From Triops longicaudatus (taxonomy: Eukaryota; Arthropoda; Branchiopoda; Notostraca; Triopsidae), in NCBI GenBank assembly GCA_022885665.1, contig JAGQDJ010000618.1, positions 337,116-401,115 on the forward strand: a stretch of 64,000 bases of DNA, written 5' to 3'. Shown here one piece after another: positions 1 through 11,108 of the stretch (the first letter of the stretch is position 1; each line of letters begins with the position of its first letter). The notes beneath the pieces were generated by a model. The model made no database searches. It was not told where the DNA came from and saw only the letters and a list, made by a program, of their open reading frames with translations. Made by a program: the position numbers and the translations under genes.

Positions 1-2808
1 AAGCAGTTACACATTAGCAATGTAACCTTGTCAGTTTTCGTAGCTACATTTGCTCCTTTTTCAATCAACAATTTCATGACGTCAATATTGCCACAACAAG
101 CTGCATCATGAAGCGGCGTCACCCCTTCGCAATGAATACCACCCCGATCGTTAACCCAGGCCCCGTTTTCCAGTAACAGCGCAACAATCTCCAAATGATC
201 ATGATTGGCAGCTTCGTGCAAAGGCAACCAGCCGCAGTTATCCCTTGGATTTACGGAATGTCCCTGTTTTGATCAAAACAATAATCTGAGTCAACTATGC
301 ACTGAAGCATAAGTTACTTTTATGATAAGTAATTTTGTACTGCAATTGTAAAAATAAAAAAAAAAATACTGGAAGATAAAAACAATAGTTCAAACGAAAT
401 AAAAAGGAACAATTAAATAAGAAAACTACTAACGGTAATAATATAAGCTTTTCGTAAATATACAGTATAATAATATACATAGCACTAAAAATAGAATATC
501 GATTACATGCTGCAAAAGTCGTCGAGCACAGGCAAGATTTCCAGCAATGCAAGCTCTATGTAAAGCTGTTTCGCCCTTCTCGTTACGTTTTTCCACATTT
601 CGTCCCGTCTTTCTAGGCCGAGACCGTGAACTCGTCGAGGGCTTTTCTTCATCTGAATCTTCGTGGCCGCTATCTGCAACAACTAGTGTCTTCAAGGTGC
701 CCTTTACAAACTAGTGGGATTTGCGTCATTACCCGAAATATCACTCAGATCTATATCTTCTTCCTCTTTAATAGCTTTCACGTCCTCTTCTTCAGGTACA
801 CTATCGGGCTCCTCGGATATTCTATAAATTTCACACAGCCTTTTCACCTCTTCTCGTGTGATTTCTAATATTTTCAATGATCAAGGTAATTACTGTGATA
901 AGTTTTTTTTTTCTTTCATTAATACCTGCATCATGATCTTGTTTGAATGTATTTTGGATAACGCTTAAATTATGAAGGGCGTCCACCATTAAACGCGGAC
1001 AACTGGCTGATTTCGCGTACTCAGATGCTTCGTCGTAATGTTTCTTCAAGGTTTCATAGTCAGCTCCATTGTTTTCTTCCGCGCTAGCAATGTTTATCAA
1101 CGTTCTGGCAGCCTGAAATTAAAAAGAAATGTGATTACATGGAATTTAGCGGCAAATTTAGGTACTTCTTTGGCATTGCCCAGTCTACAATGAATGTTAA
1201 GTTCTTTCTTCATAGTTTCTAGGGCTTCTTGGTATTGCTTCAAATCGTTGTAAGTAGCACTCAGGGAGTAATACAAGGGAATCATATCTCTTTCGGCAAT
1301 TTTGGCTTCTTGCGCAGCCTAAAAATCGAAATTGATCAGGCAAAAGTGTAAAAAATGTATTTTTAGTATTACTTGAATTGCTTTCGAGTAAAATTGTGCA
1401 GCAGGAGCGAAAGCTTTCAAACCACTGCATAAATCTCCCAAACGCTCAAAAAGTTTACACTGTTTCTCGGGGTCTTTTGGCTCCATTGCGCCTAGTTCAT
1501 CTTCTGCCCAACAAATCCTAACCAGAGTTCTCAAATCTGTCTCTAGTTTTTCCTTATCCTCATCTGTGACCGGGTGTCCGGCTTGAATAAGCTTACGGTT
1601 CAGCAATAAGTAATGTTTGGCGCTGGAAAAGTCTTGCAGCATCCACATAATCTGAACGATTATGTTACTATTTGAAAAAAAAATAATAAAATTTTCGTAA
1701 TACTTGAGCCTTGAGGTTTAGCGCGCTTAATTGCATTGTTTTATTTTTGAGTGACCTAGCTTTTGCCAAGGCTTGATTGGCGTATTTAAGTGCTTCGTGA
1801 TATTGACCATGCCTACACAGGATTTCAGCTAAGAAACAGTAGCAGCGATGTGTATCCTCTTGGAGTTCATTAGCAATGCAAATATGTAAAGCCTACAATA
1901 AGTTCGGTTTATTTTGTATTCGTTGGGCAAGTCGAATTGTATTACTTGTTTGTAAAGATCAATGGCTTCCGTTGTTTTGTTCTGAAACTCTAAAATCATG
2001 CCAATGTTCAAGAAGAGTCTGGCTTTCATTTCCATTCGCTCTTTCTTGTTCACATTTTCATCTTTAAGTCTGCAAGATGGAAGTTAATTATTCAACAAAC
2101 TAAAACTTCTGCAAACAATACATACTGTTCGCAAACTTTAAGGCTTTTAATGAAAGCTTTTTTGGACATGGATAAGGTCTTCATTTGATTCTCTTTATCG
2201 CCATTATTTTCAAAAGTTTCAGCCTGGCATAAAAACGTTCGTCCCAAGGTAGCCAGAGCTCTTTGCTCTTCTAACAGATTATTTGCTTCTTTGGCAAGGT
2301 CTGGGTGTTAACAAAAGCAGCACGTTAGTTATTTTCTTCCATAAGAACATGTAAAGTACCCAAGTGTTTATGTTGGTGCCACAAAGCCGTTGCATAATCT
2401 CCAGTATCACAGTACACTTCTCCCAGTTTTCGGTGAGCAACAGCAACACCGATGCTGTCTTTCAGAGCCTCGCACGCATTTTTCTCTTCCTATTGCGACA
2501 AAAAAGATTAGTTTGCACATAAGATGTAACGCTTATTTGAAAGATTTGTTTTAAAAAATGAAACAAAAAGAGTTCAAACCTCGTGTTCGGTCAAAGATTC
2601 CGCAAATTTACCGTTTTGTCTCAGGGTCTCTCCCAAAGATTGGCAAATAAGAGCGACTTGCTTTAAATCCCCCTTTTTAATGGCTTTTTGTTTATCCAAA
2701 CGTAGCTCTAGACCGAAACAAACGTTCATATTGCAATCAAATGTAAAAGCTTAAACTGAAGGTGATAGATAGCTTACTTGATATTTCCTTCAGAGAATAT
2801 TCAGCCAT
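1..2808 (-). CDS. TONSL: Tonsoku-like protein (TONSL), 5' part, cut by window edge
   Basis: TONSL works with MMS22L in the nucleus at stalled forks; its ankyrin domain reads new histone H4 unmethylated at K20. Twelve exons read on the minus strand: 2778-2808, 2580-2707, 2360-2489, 2126-2303, 1946-2069, 1704-1892, 1373-1651, 1166-1318, 926-1112, 733-864, 507-673 and 1-263. About 650 residues are visible, starting MAEYSLKEIS. Exons 1-9 encode consecutive TPR helices (for example ARLFLNIGMILEF). An acidic Glu/Asp/Ser linker follows (733-864), then ankyrin repeats (GETALHRACIAGNL, then NPRDNCGWLPLHEA). The order and motifs match vertebrate TONSL closely, including the GH-x-x-NPRD joint. The ankyrin end, ubiquitin-like part and leucine-rich repeats lie outside the window. 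Acceptors at 865 and 674 are inferred from frame; the intron at 674-732 runs through an in-frame stop. The identification is firm; single joints are less so. Confidence 0.93.
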
Positions 2809-3724
2809 ATTTATCCATACATATAACTAGCGATTTGCTAAGATTAAAAATAAAACCAGAAAATTTGTCAATTTTTCAATTGTACAGATTTGTTTTCAGT
2901 CTGTTCCAACTTCAGACACCCGGTTGCCTGTTGTTTGGCGCCGTAACCGAAAAGTTAGTGATCGATAGTGAATTCAGTACGCCATTTCGATTAAAAAGCG
3001 AAAATCCGCTGAAATTATCCCTTGGTTTCTCACTTTCGCTTTTCTTACACATAAGAAAATACTCTTTTTATTTCTGTTTCTATAAGGATTTACATTACAC
3101 CAACGAAAAAAAAAAATAATAATTTTTCAGTGATAAACCAATATTTGCACTGACGAATTATGGTGTAGCTAAGACTAGAATGCGACTAAGAAAGCATGAA
3201 TTCAAGAGAAAAAATCTCCGAAGAATATTTTTCGAATATTCAGAAATTCTGGTGTGTCTACAAAACTGAATTTCAAACCCAGAGCCGCTCGTTATCAGTT
3301 GCTACCGAAACATTTTCAATAGGCCCACAAGGACTTGAGGGATCCGCTTTGAACGGAATTGAGCGAGAATGGTAGCACTTTGTTTAATTTTGGAAATTAG
3401 ATTTGGAAAGTGAATTAAATTACTAAAAAAATCTGCAGATTTCTTTACAAGTTGTACGAACACAAAAAATAATTTAGAAGGAAAAGAAATTCGAAAGCGA
3501 GGTTCCGAAATTTCTGAACAAGAGGGAAAGGTGTTAATATCGGGTAGGATTTGTATTTTTATACAAATAGTTCTTAATTAAACCGTCGAAAAATTCTTCA
3601 TAATGTAGAGCTTCAGGTATGTTAATTATGTACGTAATCTGCAGTATAAATCTTTAAGAAGCCATGGCAAATTTAACCCATTTCGGTTTTCCTGAACTTC
3701 TAACTGGTGAAAATATGGATTGCA

Positions 3725-3770
<46 letters not shown>

Positions 3771-4639
3771 NAAAAAAAAAAAAAAAAAAAAAAAAACTGC
3801 TTTTAGCCCCGAAGAAGACGGCGAAAACGAGAGAGCGAATGTTTGTAGTTATGTTGTCATCAGTTATGCAGGATCTCAAGGTTGCGGTCGAATCTCTGAG
3901 CTTGCTCCTACACATCTTAAACGACGAGATGAGGTCTGACCTAGAAATTTTGCAGAATCATGCTTACACGCCAGTACAGCAAGATAGACACATATGCCTA
4001 TACTGACGGGGAAGGAAAGATTACTAGCCTTGCAACCAAGTTATCACCCGAAAACCATAAATTCGGAATGTAGCCCTTTCGCTAAGCCTACCCAACCTAA
4101 TCAAATTACACCGCTGCCTCCGAATCATTAAAATTCTCCAGGTAAAAGGAAATGAATTTCACATGGTCGGTCCAACTAGAGATCTCGCACTCTATTTTTT
4201 ATTATCAAATTACTCATATGATATTACATAATTAAATGGTTGCAGCGATGATTTCAGCGTAATACTAATATTTCGTTACTTATAAAATCCTAATTTATTA
4301 ATATTTTTTTCTAAGTAATCCCTACCCAAAACTTGTTTCTTTCCATTTTGGGACTCTTGGTAATTTATTTGCTTCATGATCAAACCACTTGTGTTTTCAT
4401 TTCATTACTAGCATGAACAAGCTAATAAAGGCCATGGTAGTCATGAACACATGGTCTTTGTGGAGAATTACGTAAACTTAATTGCGCCTCATCTTGGAAG
4501 TGCGTAGAAGATGAAGAGTATGAGTAAACCAAGGATTCTTGTAAAAGCTTCCTCGCCGAAAACATTTCCAGGTACAAAGAAGTCCTCCCTTGACCACCCT
4601 CATCTTCAGCTTCTCGAACATACAAGGTCACTTGTTACG
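2809..4639. other. Intergenic, with homopolymer
   Basis: AT-rich DNA between TONSL (leftward) and the first small secreted-peptide gene (rightward). It must hold the TONSL promoter, but I see no clear TATA box. It contains the poly-A run described separately. After that run, an open stretch to about 4004 would read as a helical, leucine-rich peptide with no recognised family and no clear start or splice sites. I do not call it a gene. Confidence 0.5.
3728..3796 (+). repeat. Poly-A tract containing one N
   Basis: An uninterrupted run of A, about 43 bases, a single N at 3771, then about 25 more A. The N marks an unresolved homopolymer length. It could be a simple repeat, the tail of a retrotransposed copy, or an assembly join. 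No target-site duplication or recognisable retro-copy is visible beside it. Confidence 0.9.
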
Positions 4640-4648
4640 TATATAAAA
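4640..4648 (+). promoter_or_regulatory. TATA box of small secreted-peptide gene 1
   Basis: TATATAAAA lies 86 bp before the start codon at 4726, so transcription would begin near 4670. No clear TCAGT initiator is seen here. The spacing matches the neighbouring small-peptide genes. Confidence 0.55.
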
Positions 4649-4725
4649 CGAGTGTCTCTGTACCATCGACCAGAAGATCTTCCACATCTTCTGGAACAGA
4701 GAAACACATTGAAATCAGCACATCC

Positions 4726-5045
4726 ATGAAGTACTTTTTGGTAAGTTAATAATAATAACCACGACTTATGTGTGTCTTTACCGAAGAGAAGTGCAAGAAT
4801 GAAAATGAAACAATAATTCCTTTTTATTAAATTTTCAGGTACCTTTTTTGGCGGTGATGTTGCTTTTTGGGATGGCAACCCGTGCTTTTCCTGCTGAGGC
4901 GGACTTGACTGGCGCAGTTGCTCCTGCTACGCTTGTCGAAAATGGTTTATCGGATTTGGTTGACAGTGAAACCAAACGTAGGAAATACGGAGGCTACCAT
5001 CATTACGGTTATGGCTACCACCACAAGAAATGGTACAAGGGATAA
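4726..5045 (+). CDS. Small secreted Gly/Tyr/His-rich peptide
   Basis: Two exons, 4726-4740 and 4839-5045, give 73 residues. The first exon encodes only MKYFL and ends at a strong donor (GTAAGTTA); the second continues directly into VPFLAVMLLFGMATRAFPAE, completing a typical signal peptide. The mature part has a short acidic stretch, a dibasic run (KRRK) that could be a processing site, and a C-terminal tail rich in Gly, Tyr and His (YGGYHHYGYGYHHKKWYKG). There are no cysteines after the signal. Such composition is known from arthropod cuticular, antimicrobial or metal-binding peptides. I cannot assign a family or function. A TATA box upstream and the same exon plan as the next gene support expression. 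Confidence 0.75.
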
Positions 5046-5615
5046 ACCACGTACGTGAACTATCTATGTAATTGTTGTCAAACACTTCGATCTACCCTCG
5101 TGTCATTCGATGAAAGCTAAATTTCCTTAAACTCGCACGTTCGCTGTCATACTGCCGTTTCAAGATTCTAATACAAACCACTCAATCTAAGCAGGAAATG
5201 TTTTATTTTCATTTTATCTGTCAAATTTGTTTTCAACACTATTAAAGGCTTGAGAGAGGTTAACACATCGAGATGTGTCTCACCAAGTCCACCTTTTCAG
5301 GGTCGTTTTCCTTACGTAACCTCGGAAACAATAAGCGTAGGAGATGCGTATGCAATACTTAATGTGTATAGGACTTTCCCCTACTTGATTATATTTTCAA
5401 GGTTTTAGACTATTCTTGTCATTCCGTCAGCGCGTAAACGAAACAAGCTTAAGGTTATGCTTCGAATCTTCGTCGAACGTTCAGCATGACAATTTACGGG
5501 ACGTCGTCGAGATTATGGAAATCCACCGGACATCCCTATAGTGTAACCCTGTTGAGCTGCGAAGACCTTCATGACAAAAGTGTGCTTTGTTTTTGTAATA
5601 AGAAGGCTGCAGTTG
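5046..5615. other. Intergenic
   Basis: 3' flank of the first small-peptide gene and upstream region of the second. Apart from the promoter listed next I see no gene, RNA or repeat. Confidence 0.6.
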
Positions 5616-5655
5616 TATAAAAATCCCACTGTCTACCCATTTTGGAGTATCAGTC
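5616..5655 (+). promoter_or_regulatory. TATA plus initiator of small secreted-peptide gene 2
   Basis: TATAAAAA at 5616-5623 is followed by TCAGTC at 5650-5655, the arthropod initiator, about 36 bp from the TATA start. The transcribed leader would run to the donor at 5735 (AAAG then GTAAGTAC), so the first exon is non-coding. Confidence 0.7.
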
Positions 5656-5799
5656 TTGCACTGCGGTTCATCTTGGATAAGCAAAAGCTTTATCAGACGT
5701 GCAAAAGCAAATATAGCCAATACAATCACAAAGGTAAGTACCATAAAATTACCATTTGAAAATAAAGAAACCAATAAAAGTCATTCTTGCTGTTTTCAG

Positions 5800-6075
5800 A
5801 TGCGCAAAATATTCATGATGTTGGCGGTCTTGTTCGCACTCGTGGCAGTGGCCACTGCTTTCGAGAAAGACAAAGATAAAGGCGAGAAGAAGCCTGTCGC
5901 TGTGGCTATTACTAAAGAAGCGAAACCAGTTCCTGTGCCCCCTCCTAAGGACCTGAAAGGCGCCCAATTTTTCTACAAGCTTTACAATCCCTATTATAAC
6001 TATCCCTATTATTACGTTAGACCCCATTATAAGCGTATTGTGCGCCCCTTGCACTACAAGAAATACCATTGGTAA
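5800..6075 (+). CDS. Small secreted Pro/Lys/Tyr-rich peptide
   Basis: One coding exon of 91 residues. The start codon directly follows a splice acceptor (CTGTTTTCAG), so the leader exon (about 5650-5734) is non-coding. The N-terminus MRKIFMMLAVLFALVAVATA is a clear signal peptide. Next comes a charged Lys/Glu/Asp region, then a Pro/Val/Lys stretch (KPVPVPPPKDLKG). The C-terminal third is dense in Tyr, His, Asn and Arg (NPYYNYPYYYVRPHYKR), ending KKYHW. There are no cysteines. It shares architecture and overall composition with the peptide gene 0.75 kb upstream, suggesting an old tandem duplication, although the sequences are too divergent to align by eye. Likely cuticle, gland or immune secretion; function unknown. 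Confidence 0.75.
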   Translation: MRKIFMMLAVLFALVAVATAFEKDKDKGEKKPVAVAITKEAKPVPVPPPKDLKGAQFFYKLYNPYYNYPYYYVRPHYKRIVRPLHYKKYHW

Positions 6076-8091
6076 TCTTTTGAATATTCCGGATCCTCTA
6101 TATTACTGCACATTTGTACGTAAACGCTATTCCCCTTCATATTCGTCTCATCGCAGTCGATGCAATACAAGTTTGTTTGTGAATTTACAAGCACTTTCGA
6201 TTGAATACACAGAATCACTTCTGAAATAATTATTTATGGGAAGTTGAGAAAATAGACTTTAGAAATAAGTAATTAAATAGCAATCAGATATTTAGATTCA
6301 CTTTTCCGATAGTAGGATTTTTAATTCACTTGGTTTCAATTGTCCAATGTTCCTGTTTTCCACAATATTATATCAATCATTCCTGCTCATAGTCTACTAG
6401 TATAGCTCCAGTTTCTTTAGCATAGAAAAAAAGTTCTGCGTTTGGAAGAAGCTATACTATTATTTTATAATTTTATTTTTTTCTGTTTTTTCGATCTGTC
6501 GCACATGACGTTTTTTTTCAGATCACTTAAAAAAGGGAAAAATGTAATAAAAATCATAGACCTCGAATTTCATTAGAGAGAAACTGGTACAAAGCAAATT
6601 CTTTTCAGGACATTATCAACCTGTGCACGGCATGAAAGACAATCATTACTGCAATCACGAACGCTTAGCCTCACCTTAGATAGCCTATGTAACCAAACGT
6701 CTTCTAGGTTTGTAGTTCGTCATATTTTAAAGACAGAATATGTATTTTTTTATAGGAATAAATAAAAAAAAATTTGAGATGTAATGTTCTATTTGAAACA
6801 CAATGCTTTCATTTTTCGTTCACGAAAATTCCAAACTCATTTGAATGGAAATAAACAGACTAAGACTAAATGTATAACTTCAACATGATGATCGAATCAT
6901 TTGTCAAGAGAACGTGCCTCGATTTTGCAATACAATGGTTCGCAAAGTATAAAATACAGCTCTCGTGCAGATTACATTGACAATTCCTTTGTGGCTTAAC
7001 CAGCAAAACACAAGTTCAAACACCGAAACTTAGGCACGGTGTTCAACTTCCCATAATTCAACGTAAGTTCCAAACAATTCATAAGCCAAACCATATTAAA
7101 AGGGTACAGATAAAAAAATTGCAAAATAAATAAAAAAGAGTTTTACGCTAATATAGAGGTCCCACTATTTCATATCTAGTAGTCGTGTAACTTTTCGTAA
7201 ATATCTTCCAACTCTACCATGTCTTCGCTCTGAATAGTAAATCTGTAATACTTCATTTGCAAAACACATAGACATATTGTCCGACCCCAAAGTCCAACTT
7301 GACTCCACCTCCTGGTCGTTTATTCAGTTGAGGAGACTCTGATTTTCACTTTCGTCTAGCCTTACTTTTTGTTTTCTAGAAGCTCATTGTATTACATTTA
7401 AAGTCAGGACACCGTTACATCTAAAGAGTCTTTTCACGTTACACTTTCATCTATTCATAAAGTAAAAAATAAAAATCTGTATTCTTTTTCGTAGAACCCG
7501 CGCGTTTTAGCTTAGCTAACGATAAAATTATAGCTTATGGTGTAACTATTAAATTGAATGGAGCACTTGAAACGAAACAGCATTGAAATTCTCCATTAAT
7601 ATTCATACTGCTGTTGACGATGCTGACACTTTCCTGAATAGTGCCTCAGTATAGCACACTCAAGTCTGACATAATCACACACCAAAGTGCAGATTCACAG
7701 TACTTTGCAAAGTTAACTTCAGTTCACAAGATTAACGATAATTAATTAAGAACAAGCCGGGGTTGTGCCCTTTATAAAAATCTGCAACAGCTCCCTTGTT
7801 CTCTCACAGTGACTAGACTACGGTATCAAAGTTTATAATCTCCAGGACTTTCTTGTGAAAAACTTTCAACATAGGGCATCAAACGAGGGATTTGTTAAAG
7901 CTACGTCAACAACTACGTCACAACTACTGTCATCCAAATTTTGCGCAATATTTCCCCAACCTCTCGGTGTCAGCCAGTGCGAGCTCCAGCACATTAAAAT
8001 GCGTAGAGGAAACGAGGAAAATAATCTCAAAATACGTGCTTTTTTAACACCATGCCTCTATTAGACCCGCCTTGCCTGACCGACTTCTCAC
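6076..8091. other. Intergenic with an orphan promoter-like unit
   Basis: About 2 kb without a supported coding region. It holds the orphan TATA/donor unit at 6949-7064 (listed separately) and a second TATA-like box, TATAAAAA at 7773-7780. The frames after both are closed or unconvincing. Otherwise it is AT-rich and featureless. Confidence 0.5.
6949..7064 (+). promoter_or_regulatory. Orphan TATA promoter and short 5' exon
   Basis: TATAAAATA at 6949-6957 is followed about 105 bp later by a strong donor, CAAC then GTAAGTTCC at 7063. This copies the layout of the two small-peptide genes upstream (TATA, about 85-nt leader exon, GTAAGT donor). No matching coding exon with a signal peptide is found in the next 700 bp. 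It may be a decayed family member, or a promoter for a non-coding RNA or a distant exon. Confidence 0.35.
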
Positions 8092-8129
8092 TATAAATGG
8101 ATCTGCAAGATCACAGGTCTAGTATCAGT
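8092..8129 (+). promoter_or_regulatory. TATA plus TCAGT initiator of acidic secreted-protein gene
   Basis: TATAAAT at 8092-8098 and TCAGTCGTTGTTG starting at 8125. The spacing (about 35 bp to the A of the initiator) suits RNA polymerase II core promoters in arthropods. It lies about 72 bp upstream of the start codon at 8201. Confidence 0.75.
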
Positions 8130-8200
8130 CGTTGTTGACCAATTTCAGAGCGCTATTTTGTACATCAGGATTTTACTAGCTGCAGTGATCAGTTACCAAA

Positions 8201-8596
8201 ATGAGTCGAAAAATCTTCCTACTTTTCAGTGCAATCCTGCTGAGCATCAGCCTTAGCGTAGCAGCTCCGCAATTCGGCGTCCCTCAGGAACAAAACGAAG
8301 ATCCTGATAGTGGAGAAAATCCTGCCGACACCAACCTTCCCATTCTTGACCTAAGCGGTGGTTTCGAAATCAACGCTGGTTTGGAAAACGCGTGGAACCC
8401 TTGGCCCGAAAACGAACAGCCTGACGAAGAAGGCGTAGAAATTGAAGAAATGGAATACCAAGAGCTTGGAGTGCCCGAAGCATCCGAACCACTAGAACAA
8501 CCCGAAGCACCAGAATTATATAGTGTCCCTATTTTAGTGGGTGTTCCCGCTCCGTTAGACGGATCAGAAACGGTGCCCATGAGCGAAAGCCAATGA
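8201..8596 (+). CDS. Secreted acidic Pro/Glu-rich protein
   Basis: Single exon, 131 residues, start in a good context (ACCAAAATGAG). Residues 1-22 form a signal peptide (MSRKIFLLFSAILLSISLSV) with cleavage expected around AAPQF. The mature chain is strongly acidic and rich in Pro, Glu and Asp (QEQNEDPDSGENPADT; EVEI/EEME runs) with no Cys and no recognised domain, so it is probably unstructured. A TATA-initiator promoter sits just upstream and a polyadenylation signal (AATAAA, 8710) downstream. The APQF start of the mature chain recalls many arthropod cuticle or gland proteins, but I cannot place it. Function unknown. Confidence 0.75.
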   Translation: MSRKIFLLFSAILLSISLSVAAPQFGVPQEQNEDPDSGENPADTNLPILDLSGGFEINAGLENAWNPWPENEQPDEEGVEIEEMEYQELGVPEASEPLEQPEAPELYSVPILVGVPAPLDGSETVPMSESQ

Positions 8597-9826
8597 GAAC
8601 AAAAAGAATCCCTCGAAAACTTTGGGAGCCAGTAGTAAACTACGCATCCATCTCCACTCAATACATTTTATATAAACAGTGACTACGTGTGAAATTTGAT
8701 GTAACAGAAAATAAATATGTATTAAAAACTATTTCGATTTCAAGTATTGTTATATCAGCTTCAAACACGGTTATTCACTCTTTCACTGACAAGCTTTTTC
8801 ATATAGAAAAGTAAAACACATCGAACCTATACTTTCACTTTGTATGACAAAAAAGCAAGGAAGCATATCTATCCTGTTCACGGACAAACGACACAATCTA
8901 AGAATATGTAATGTGACCGAGTTTAACTTTCCGTGTATGTGACAAAATCGTATACCCCAATAGGGCCAACGGATGGTTGCTCTTATACAGAATACAGGTT
9001 CTACCGATGTAACTTTGTATTGCAAAGCACAGAATGCTTGGCAAGAAGCTCTTTTTTTTTTCCTTAAAAAAACTAGAGAACATTAAAAATAAATTACAGT
9101 GGGATATTGTTATAACGAACACTCCTAAAACGAACTAACGGCTTTAATAGACACGTCATAAATTCCCGAATAATGTAAATATAAAAAGCGTCTGATACCG
9201 CAACTTCGGATGCACCGAAAAAATTTTCTGGTCGCGAGATGTTCGCTATATAAGATAGGTGTACAGGTTAAAGCTTATTATAGTAAAACTCGCTACAAAG
9301 TACACGTGGGGACCCGAAAATTTGTTTCTTGCAGCCGACTATATATTACTAATGTAAAAAAAATATTTCTCATTTCGCCGGGATATGTGGACTTGTACAA
9401 AACCGCCCATTGTTGTTTACGTCTGACGTACGTTACAGTGAGATTTTAGAGCATTTAAATAAAAACTGGGCAAATACAGTTAACAATCGAGAAACCATGA
9501 GATACAGTGCACATGCTTCATTTATTAAAGGCCGTATGTGATTTAATTCGCTGAACATATAACAAATTACAGGTCAGAAATATAGGTCATCTATAGCTCA
9601 GCCATGACGAAATGCGCTTCATTTCTTGAGTACAAGTTTCCTTCTTGATTTACGAAACAAAACTAGTTTTAGCCCTGAGATTCTCACCCGCTCGAACCAG
9701 CTGTGAGCATCACCCGAACTCGACGTCACTTATTACCGCAAAACATAACAACTCTGAAAGCAAAGGGCAGAATGATGCGTTACGATATAAAACAAACAGA
9801 TACAATATATACATATAAAAATAACT
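8597..9826. other. Intergenic between convergent genes
   Basis: 3' flanks of the acidic secreted-protein gene (rightward) and CYHR1 (leftward). It contains the TACAGT / TTATAACGAAC transposon-like stretch listed next. No gene is seen. Confidence 0.6.
9095..9300 (+). repeat. Pogo/Tigger-like terminal-repeat fragment
   Basis: Starts TACAGTGGGATATTGTTATAA and continues into CGAAC; a second start-like stretch, AGTAAAACTCGCTACAAAG, lies near 9282. Both resemble the ends of pogo/Tigger-type elements (TACAGT..AA..CTCGYTATAACGAA). The internal part is degenerate and non-coding. Boundaries are approximate. Confidence 0.5.
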
Positions 9827-11108
9827 TTAGTTTGAAAGAAACCTGAGGTTAATTGTCTTGTTTGACAATATTTCGTTACAATCTACGCCCAAAGCTGAAG
9901 GTAGATTTTCCCAATTGCTCTCAAGCTTATTACTGGCGTCCGTGGATTGAAATTCAAAATGATAAATGGCGGGAATCAAGTTAAGGTCACCGTATGGGCC
10001 TTTGAGGACCAAATAGTGCACTGCCATGGCATTCGGGCTTCTTGATTTCAAGGTCAACTAAGAAATTATATAAGTTAGCACTCGTTAAGACTAGTTATAA
10101 CACATACTTGGTATGCTAGCGAGCGTTGGGCGGCTTGTGTAGGATCTTTGACGGGGCTAACGATTTTCGCTTTCACAACCCACTGTTGTCCGAAGGCCGA
10201 AAAACGAGTCGACTCGTAATACAGCTGATGGATGTACTCTTCGGTGCGGTACGCTTTCAGCTGGATGTCTGCTCGATATAGCAGTTTAAATATAAAACAA
10301 AATAGACTCCATTCTTTTACCGGTGAAAGCAATCTTTTCGAAAGATAAATAGTCAAAAATTTGATTCAAATATAATTCCCGTTGATATCTAGTATTCTCT
10401 GCGGTCTGCAGTACCGGAAGAAGCTCTGCCCCTTTGAGCTGTGGACGAACACAATTCCGAACATGTTCTTCTTTCTCGCAAACAGCACCGCGCCACACGC
10501 AGCCTATTAATTTGTACTTGCAATCTACTAGCCTGTAAAACCAAAATATGAGTTATTATTTTTTCATTATTTTACAATTAAAGGAATAGAAAGTTCGAGT
10601 TTAAATAACCTTTGTTGACAAAGGTCCTTCTCGTGATGGGCCAAGGAATGCCGTGGGAAAGTTTGTGAGCAAAATGAACATACACCAGGGAGTTCCAGCA
10701 CAGCCTTTTCTACGGCCAAGTTTCGGACAGCTGACGTGCGAGAAATTTCCACACGACAATTCGGGCAAGTGGAGGTTTCGTCTCGGAGTTTTGCATCGGC
10801 GAGTAAATGCATAAAACAGCCAACGCACATTAGATGACCGTTCGTACACTGTAAAAATGACAAAAATATTAAAATGATGCATTCAGAATGGATAGTAGAC
10901 TACGGACCTGGTAAACGGCATCGGGAGGCAAGTCTAAGCAAACTGAACAACAAAGAATCCCTCCTATACGGTCTTCTATCTTACTTTCGTCCCATTTCTT
11001 ACGTTTATTAGGAACCGGTGTTACTTCTGAATCAGAAGATTCAACAACTGGGTCAGAGACAGTAGTCAAAGTAGTCGACGAAGGGTTTGACATGCTCAAA
11101 CTAGTCAT
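9827..11108 (-). CDS. CYHR1: Cysteine and histidine-rich protein 1 (ZTRAF1)
   Basis: Five exons: 10908-11108, 10610-10848, 10321-10532, 10108-10268 and 9827-10057; 347 residues. After a Ser/Thr-rich N-terminus comes a RING-like zinc module: CCSVCLDLPPDAVYQ, then CTNGHLMCVGCFMHLLADA, then CPNC. A second Cys/His cluster follows (CSFCSQTFPRHSLAHHEKDLC, part of a TRAF-type zinc finger; DCKYKLIGC). The C-terminal half holds FDYLSFEKIAFTDIQ and LVLKGPYGDLNLIPAIYHF, which match vertebrate CYHR1 almost residue for residue. The role is poorly known: a cytoplasmic RING/TRAF-type zinc protein, possibly a ubiquitin ligase. Exon joints are canonical and all phases agree. It ends INLRFLSN, near the vertebrate end. 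TONSL lies upstream in the same orientation, as in human. Confidence 0.95.

Noticed and set aside
7855..8064. 69-codon open frame upstream of the acidic secreted-protein gene
   Set aside because: It lacks an ATG start and has no family or splice support. It overlaps the promoter-proximal region of the next gene.
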